From Paragonimus westermani (taxonomy: Eukaryota; Platyhelminthes; Trematoda; Plagiorchiida; Troglotrematidae): a DNA stretch of 64,000 nt. This document shows positions 57,765 to 64,000 of the stretch, one piece after another. The notes beneath the pieces are model-generated. The model ran no database searches, was not told the origin of the DNA, and saw only the letters and a list, made by a program, of their open reading frames with translations. The DNA is taken from positions 85,058 through 149,057 of the forward strand of contig QNGE01001709.1 in assembly GCA_008508345.1 (NCBI GenBank). The letters run 5' to 3'. The position numbers were made by a program, and so were the translations under genes. Position 1 is the stretch's first letter, and each line of letters opens with the position of its first letter.

Positions 57765-60700
57765 TCTATGTGAGAGCAAGTAATCAAGGCCCTTCTTGAT
57801 CATCTCCAGAGTAGTACCCCCACGAATTTCGCTGGAAGGGCGTTCCAAGTCGCGCAAACTCGGGTAGCAAAGCCGAGCTTCCCGCAATGTAAGTAACTAC
57901 GCGTTATGACTAGCTTAATCTCGTGTCCCATTAATTTGGTAGTCTCCGCCAGTTTGAGGAAGCTGCGCGTCGGATAATCCTTTGTGATCACGAGTGCAAA
58001 ATGAGGACCGTATGTTCTCTAGGCCCTCCATAACTTGGTGGGAGGGTTCATGGGTTTCAGTTGGTCTGCATGTAAGAACGAGTAGGACCAGATAGCCTTT
58101 AGTGGCGCACGTCGTTATACGGATTCAAGGGCCGATATGCCTTTTTCCAGGTTTGAGGCGTACGTTTGTATTTCTACCGCCAGCAGAGGCCTTACTAAGG
58201 AACCGAAGATGCTAATAAAATATTCTGCTGGAAATTTCCATGGTGTATTGAGCGCTGCCTGCCTGCCGTCAGCTTCCTTTGTCACCCCCAGCGTATTGGC
58301 CCTTGGACAAAGATTTGTCGGGAGTAAAGTCCAACAGTTAATTTTTTAGAGAATAGCATCACGTTGTTGCCTTCCCGTCCGGCAGGTTTTGCAGCCATCG
58401 TACTGTGTATGAATTGTTTTCGAATAGTAATAGTTTTGAATGGGAAGCTGTTTTCTGCCGACCACCGATGTCCTGCGTCGAGATCTCGCTGTAGAAGAGC
58501 AGAGTCTTCGGGAGAACGCTGAGTAAGTCGTATATCAATGTCGCCAGTGTATATCAGCGGTGAGAAAGTCGTTCAAAAACATCAAGAACAACAAAGGGCC
58601 TAATATGGAACCTTGCGAAACACCCGTGGATTTTTGAAGGCGGCGGAGTGCGAGCCGTCTGCCCGCACAGATTACATTCCGCCTGGTGAATGATGCTGAA
58701 CCCACCTACCAGCTGGCTGTTGAGACACAGCTCGCAGCATGCTGAGTAGATCGTGGTGGTTTGCTTCATAAAAAGTCTAAATGAAACCAAAGGAAGCAGT
58801 ACCTACTTTGTGGCGCTTTTCCGCGGCCAGGGCCCAGGAGTCCACCGCCGTTAGAGATTTATTGAGGCACAATTATCTCTGTCTAAACCTACGCTAGTGG
58901 TTCCTTTAGAATTTGGCGGATAGGAGCCGCACCCTTAGGCGGTAATCTGCTATGCTTCTCATTACCTGGAGGCACCTGGAAGCAGTGTCTTTGTAGATAG
59001 GTGAGATACGACTATGCTTCCGAGTATTGGCGGGGGGTGCCTGGGGTATATGAACGACGAGGCAGCGCCAAAAATACGACAGCTATCACACAGAACGTTC
59101 CTTAACAGGATGGTTGATAGGCTGTAAAAGTAACTGCCCTCGTTGAGTTAAGACTACCGTGTGTTTGACGGAAAATCAGTGATCACGTTCCCTGTCCTCG
59201 TTTTTCCTTCCTCGTTTATCCTTTTTCTTCTTACGCGCAAAATCTTCTTGGTATAAGTTGTGAGCTGTCCTTGCTAAGTCTGAAATGACCATCTGAATTA
59301 TGCGCGTGACAAATCATATCTCCCACAAACGTTAATCTTGATGTATTATAAAATCTTGACATTGTTTACTTATGAAAACCTAATTTTACCTAGTTCTTTT
59401 GTCCTCACTTTCCACCGCCGGACCTTTGTTTATTTGTATCTCGGCTTCACATACGCTCGATCACTTCGCCATTACGTGGTTGTTGCATCTGGCCACATTC
59501 ACGCGAACCATTAGCTTCAGAACTTGTACATTCGGTGGATTCAAGGCTTGCTTTTTCTTCTCTTTTTAGTAATAATTTTCTTGCATGTCAGCACCTTATA
59601 AATAAAAAATCGCCCCCAGGACCGTCTTCCCTGTTGGTCCCGCGTCGGTCGTTCAGCGGAATCAGAATTTGTGGATGCTGGCTGCTCTACAGTCTCGACC
59701 TTTCTAGATTCAGCCCATCAAAAGACGTCATGAGTAGATTAGGCGCTGCTGGAGCAACCGCTGGACGTCCGGGATTAACAAGGCTGCTGAACCCTGGCGA
59801 CTCCTCAGGTCGAAGTCTGGGAACTTAGGGCATGCATTAGAAGTCGGAGAAGACTTCAACTGAGGTTACCTTATTCGGGTATTTTGGTTGTTTCGCGCTT
59901 TCTGAGCCATCAGTGGCCGTTACGCATCGGGAGCGGACCACCTGGACAATTTTCCGATTGTTAGGTGACGAACCGGACGGACGCGTTCGCGATGTTACAG
60001 CTGACAGAGATTTCGCAGCGGACGCAAAGTATCTATAGAGCCACTTGGGACGATCAACGAAGGTTCCTGCGAGGACGAGCTGGTGACCACCACAATGTGC
60101 CTTTGCCGCAAGTGTGTACTGAGTTCGAGCGCATTTGTGGGTGAGTCTTCCGGACTGCGGAAAGCCATTCCACAAAGCTCCCTTCTACTCCATGGCTAGA
60201 TTCGTGTAGGGTTTCAAGATTAGCGTACTTTCACTTTTTTTCTGAAGACAGAATGCTACAGCTTCCATGATCACTACATGAAATCTGCTACTTTTATAGA
60301 CTTAATGTTCTTCGAGAGTGGCAAGTGTTTTAGTCGGGGAACAGCGTTCATTTTGAACGCTTCCGGATGAGCTAGAGGTCGACTCTGCAAAATTTTCTAA
60401 TAACCGGTTTAGGGTATCAGTCAGTTACAAAGTCACAGATCAGTCTTAGACGGACAACCACGTGACCACTAGCGCCCAGAGGTTCACCCGCCTCAACAGC
60501 GTCTACCACGTGCGGCTCAGTGGCGAGGGGGTAAGCCCAGATGGAATGGGTGATGCCCCTTGCTGAGGTTATTATATAGCTGCACTTGCCTAGCTGGCCG
60601 ACTTCTATCATCAGGTTGCAGAACTCCGCATCATATGTGCCGGAACTCATCCCGCTGAGGAAATAAATGTTTGGAACTTTGAAGCCCTAGGCTATTAATA

Positions 60701-61000
60701 TTCCGATGTTTTTAAGTGCAACCGCCCGACAGGCATTTTTATGTAGGGCCATGGACTGTTGGACTATTGTTACAGAAGGTGGTTTATACCGTTCCCCGGT
60801 ATTTGAGCAGGAAATAGCCATGTTTGTTCGGAGTGACTCAGGCAGCGCCAACAGGTAAGAATCTTGCTGCTCCAGAGCCCTGACATCGTCTGAAAAAATG
60901 ACCGCCACTCCTCCTCTTTCACCGACACTGTCATTGCGCAAAATGTGATGACCTGGTATGTCGATTTTCTGTTTAGCACCTTGGCGGTTGGTCACACCTG
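57765..61000 (-). pseudogene. Degenerate CR1-like LINE on the minus strand
   Basis: Reading leftwards, 60995-60687 has the endonuclease pattern PGHHILRNDS...RGGVAVIFSDD and a following YKPPS. 60650-60417 has its end (PLGASGHVVV). 60175-59837 has the spacer before the reverse transcriptase (DRPKWLYRYFASAAKSL). 58790-58554 and adjoining frames retain weak reverse-transcriptase segments (PFVVLDVF, then QRDLDAGHRWSA in the next frame). 57991-57800 has the tail typical of these elements (FATRVCATWNALP). The frames are broken many times. The endonuclease plus the R-x-W-N-x-L-P tail without RNase H fits CR1-type LINEs; the exact clade is inference. Confidence 0.65.
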
Positions 61001-61437
61001 AGTAATACTGATGAACTGGGGCGTTTTGACTGAGCGAGTTCGCTTAGTTCTGTTACCCTGTTTCGAAAGGTAGCGCATTGGTGTACATGCACCACCAATT
61101 GTAGGTACATGTATCAGTGCTGGCACTCGCCTGCTGAGTTCACGATAATTGGGAGGTGGCAGTTGTCGAGGTTAGCTCAACACTTGTGAGTCCGACGCCT
61201 GCATTTTCTCGAGACAGAGCAGTTACTTAACGGGAGCCGACTGAGTGGTAATCTGCCTGAATGGACCTCAGTGAATTTAACAGATTCAGCTAGCTGCCAA
61301 ATCGTGGAGGACAGCGGAACTTTTGCCTCATTGGTGTGTAGCTTTGATTTTATTGCAAACCGCAGCTAACTTCTCTCCAAGAGCATTTCCTTTTGCTTCC
61401 GAATTCCCAAAATTATCATGTGACACTATTATTTACT
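61001..61437. other. Spacer between LINE and candidate BEL/Pao LTR
   Basis: Nothing is recognised. It may include the 5' end of the minus-strand LINE. Confidence 0.3.
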
Positions 61438-62031
61438 TGTAACGGTGAAAACGTGTGCGTTGGTCTTGCTTAGTCGACCATATCATCCACGGAGGGGTTG
61501 AGAATGATATCTTCATTATTATTGGTCGCTGTGATTTGTTCTTGGATAAGGGAAGGTGATCAACCAATCAGTGGGCGCAACACAACTGCCCTTACCTTCA
61601 CTCTGGTAAATTTACCACAAAATGGGTGTAACGATCCACGTCTGATCGTTGAGTTCCGCGTAACCCAAAAAAACGGACCCCCAAAATGAGAACAAGATTG
61701 GATCCAACAATTTCTACGGTCTTTTAATCAAATGCATCAATAATTACAAAAGGCAAACCTCAATCGCTCGCCACGATAGTCTCGTCCAGCAAAATCAATA
61801 GCTTCCCAACAGGACCAACAAGGTCATGGGTGAACCGACACGCCAGCAGACCAGGACACGTATGACCACTCGCGCCGCGGACATTTGATGACACATTGGT
61901 TCGATAAAACAAGATGGGGTGGGTGAGGTAGTGGAAACGAGTGTCATGTTAGTGAGGAAAATGGGGAATGCAAACGAAGGGAACGAATTTTCTCAGTTCG
62001 TGGATCAGCAAAATTACAGCGCCCGCCAACA
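61438..62031 (-). repeat. Candidate 3' LTR of the BEL/Pao element
   Basis: On the minus strand the segment begins TGTTGGCGGGCGCTG about 120 bp after the pol stop and ends CACCGTTACA, giving TG...CA ends and 594 bp. The preceding CAGATGCAGACGAA is only moderately purine-rich. No second LTR is in the window to confirm it. Confidence 0.35.
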
Positions 62032-62146
62032 TTCGTCTGCATCTGGCAGATCGCTGGTAGTGCTGCACAGTTCTGGCTCCCTATCTATCCATACTTAATA
62101 TAACTATCCGCAAGACATACGTTGGAGACCTCGCGAACCGTAATGT

Positions 62147-64000
62147 CTAACAGTCATGCCCCTCTAACAGACAGAAGCGCCTCACATCTCTCCTCATTAG
62201 ACCGGTCCTCGTGAGAACCTCTACAGTACGGACTAGTTCATCCGCGTCTACTTCACATTTCGAAACTAGTCCCAGGGGCCACTGGTTCCTAGTTAATCCA
62301 TCGGATACAACACGAACAACGTCACCGACCTGGAAAATACGTTGCCTTATCAACCATCTCTGGAGCACTTGCAACGATGACACATACTCTCGAGACCACG
62401 TTTCCAAAAGGTAGTTACCATGTTATTCGCTTGTCTCCAACACATAGTGTACCTGTCTACCAGATTGCATTCTGGGGCCAACCCTGTATTACTCCTCAAG
62501 AGAAGTAAGTCGTTCGGGGTTAGAACGATTTTGTCAGACCCGTCTGCGGCAACAGAAAACAATGGTCTGTTGTTCAAAATACGCTCTAGTTCAGCCAATG
62601 AAGTTAGAAGGGGTTGGTCATTGGTTCGTTCCTCTCGGCAGATTGCGCTCAAAATACATCTGACAGATCGAATCAATCGCTCCCACGCTCCGTCCCGATG
62701 ACTAGCATACGGTGGGTTGAAGTGCCACNGATGACTAGCATACGGTGGGTTGAAGTGCCACTAAATTCCCTCTTGTAAGAGTTTGTCATTGACGGACCCG
62801 CTACCTTAGTTGCGGACCCAGCCTCTAAGCTCTTTGTCAGCGGCAACAAAATTGGTATCATCGTCAGAAAAAATTGCCTCAGGCCTACCTCTCCGTGTGA
62901 TGAATCGTGACAGGGCCATACTAAACGAGTCAGTATTCAACGTGTGGGCTACTTCGACATGCACTGCTCGGGACTGTAAGCACATGAATATACATCCATA
63001 CCTTTTTTCGGAAGTCCTGCCCCTCTTCAGACAAACATGTTCAAAATATTCTAGCCCAACTTTCGTGAACGCTGGGTTCACCCTAACAGATGGTAGAGGG
63101 GTCATTAGCTGCTTGCCGACTGAAACAAAACGACGACGGCAGGCTAGGCAGGATCCAATGGCTCGCTTAACCGCCGCGCCACCCTGTATGATCCAGAAGT
63201 GCCTCCTTAACGAACACAACACGTGAGGCCTTCCGGAATGACCTTCGACCTCGTGATGATATCACATAATATGATCAATGATGTGGTGGCGCGTAGGCAA
63301 AATTATGGGACGCATGATTTCGAAACTGTAAGCGGATAGCGACAATCGACCTTCTACCTGTATAACTCCTTTAATCATGACGGGAACAACTTCTTCAAGG
63401 AGATCCTTTGAGAAAGAACAAGGAGGCTTTTTCAGCCAGACAGCCTCAAAGGCACTCTGATTGTACTGATCTAATCAAATCTACTTCTGCCGCTTTGATC
63501 TCCGTTAAACTGGGAGGGCCAGCTTTCAAAGTTAACTCCGAGCGCCCGCCATGGAATTCCATGATGTAACACTTTAACCGGGTAAGTCGTACCACGGCTC
63601 TAAGCAATCGATTCAAACTTGAATATCGAATAATAAGGTTATGCAGACCGTGTGCTTGAACGACAAATTTAACATGAGCCGGCGTCTTCTCTAGTTAAAT
63701 GTTGTTGGGCTCAACGAGAGAGCTGGATTTCGAAGGCCATGACCTGCAAGGCCGACTCAAGAACTCAGGACCTTCCAACCACTTGTCTCTTATTGGGCCG
63801 CCCGTCAAACCACGCGAAGCCGGATTTCCTTCGGATCTCACGTGTCTCTATTGTTTGGGTGTCGACGACTGATGGGTCAGAGAAAGGCCGTTAGCCACAA
63901 ACATGCAGAACCCGGTTGACACATTGTGTATATAATAGAGGACAATCATGGAATTCGTCCAAAAATAACAATATCGGAACATCTGATCCAAGTTGTTAAC
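62147..64000 (-). pseudogene. BEL/Pao retrotransposon pol, 3' part (integrase), broken and running off the window
   Basis: On the minus strand, 64000 to about 63230 holds decayed pol sequence leading into the integrase. The frame 63222-62806 has the zinc-finger end (CLACRRRF) and the catalytic core (VGLEYFE, then the second aspartate block with IFSDDDTNF). At that place the usual core reads D-N/x-G-T-N-F, so the SDDDTNF form is slightly altered. After the assembly N and a shift, 62676-62350 has ERILNNRPL and LTPNDLLLLR, and 62407-62147 has QRWLIRQRIFQVGDVV and the end RRDVRRFCLLEG. At least two frameshifts are present. The tail pattern is that of BEL/Pao elements, as known from schistosomes. 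Confidence 0.85.
62697..62761. other. Assembly join: single N between two identical 32-bp copies
   Basis: The 32 bases at 62697-62728 are repeated exactly at 62730-62761 with one N at 62729 between them. Within a mobile-element coding region, this looks like an unmerged overlap at a contig join and not a biological repeat. Confidence 0.9.

Noticed and set aside
59535..59828. 97-codon plus-strand open frame
   Set aside because: It is antisense to the minus-strand LINE and reads as a shadow of its coding frame.
62697..62761. Genuine tandem repeat
   Set aside because: The exact identity and the single N between copies point to an assembly join.

Overview
The window is nuclear DNA from a flatworm, most likely a digenean trematode. 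The evidence is the Ty3/gypsy element, whose Gag zinc knuckle has the CX2HX9CX3C spacing typical of the CsRn1 clade first described in liver flukes. Other support comes from a BEL/Pao element, degenerate LINEs, very short introns (40 bp) next to introns of several kb, and TA-rich low-complexity tracts. There is no sign of bacterial gene organisation. The species call is inference.

Left part (1-28 kb). I can assemble one large plus-strand gene from eight candidate exons (2047-27701). All splice sites are GT-AG and all intron phases agree, giving 852 visible residues. A polyadenylation signal lies just after the stop. I do not recognise the protein. One exon encodes an amphipathic helix that resembles the RII-anchoring helix of A-kinase anchoring proteins. 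Its introns hold a hairpin MITE-like element, two copies of a SINE-like repeat and a dead LINE (about 21.3-23.9 kb).

Middle (28-40 kb). Two large inverted-repeat structures (28373-29346 with 191-bp arms, and 33174-35015 with about 478-bp arms) lie in otherwise gene-poor sequence. They are followed by a minus-strand gene whose five exons assemble without conflict into a 387-residue IBA57, the mitochondrial folate-binding-like factor for iron-sulfur cluster assembly.

Right part (40-64 kb). This is dense in mobile-element remains. In order: a broken CACTA/tnp2-type transposase (40.7-43.2 kb); G-rich strand-biased repeats; a decayed PP1 phosphatase copy that still has an intron boundary (44.6-46.5 kb); a TRIM-like direct-repeat element wrapped in an inverted repeat (46976-47910); a MULE transposase fragment (48.4-49.2 kb); and a nearly complete CsRn1-type LTR retrotransposon (49989-55376). 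Then come a minus-strand CR1-like LINE (57.8-61.0 kb) and the 3' part of a BEL/Pao element with a candidate LTR (61.4-64.0 kb). An assembly N with duplicated flanks sits inside the BEL/Pao remnant.

Only IBA57 is a securely identified intact host gene. The large plus-strand gene is the main candidate for something undescribed; it and the inverted-repeat elements deserve the most attention.
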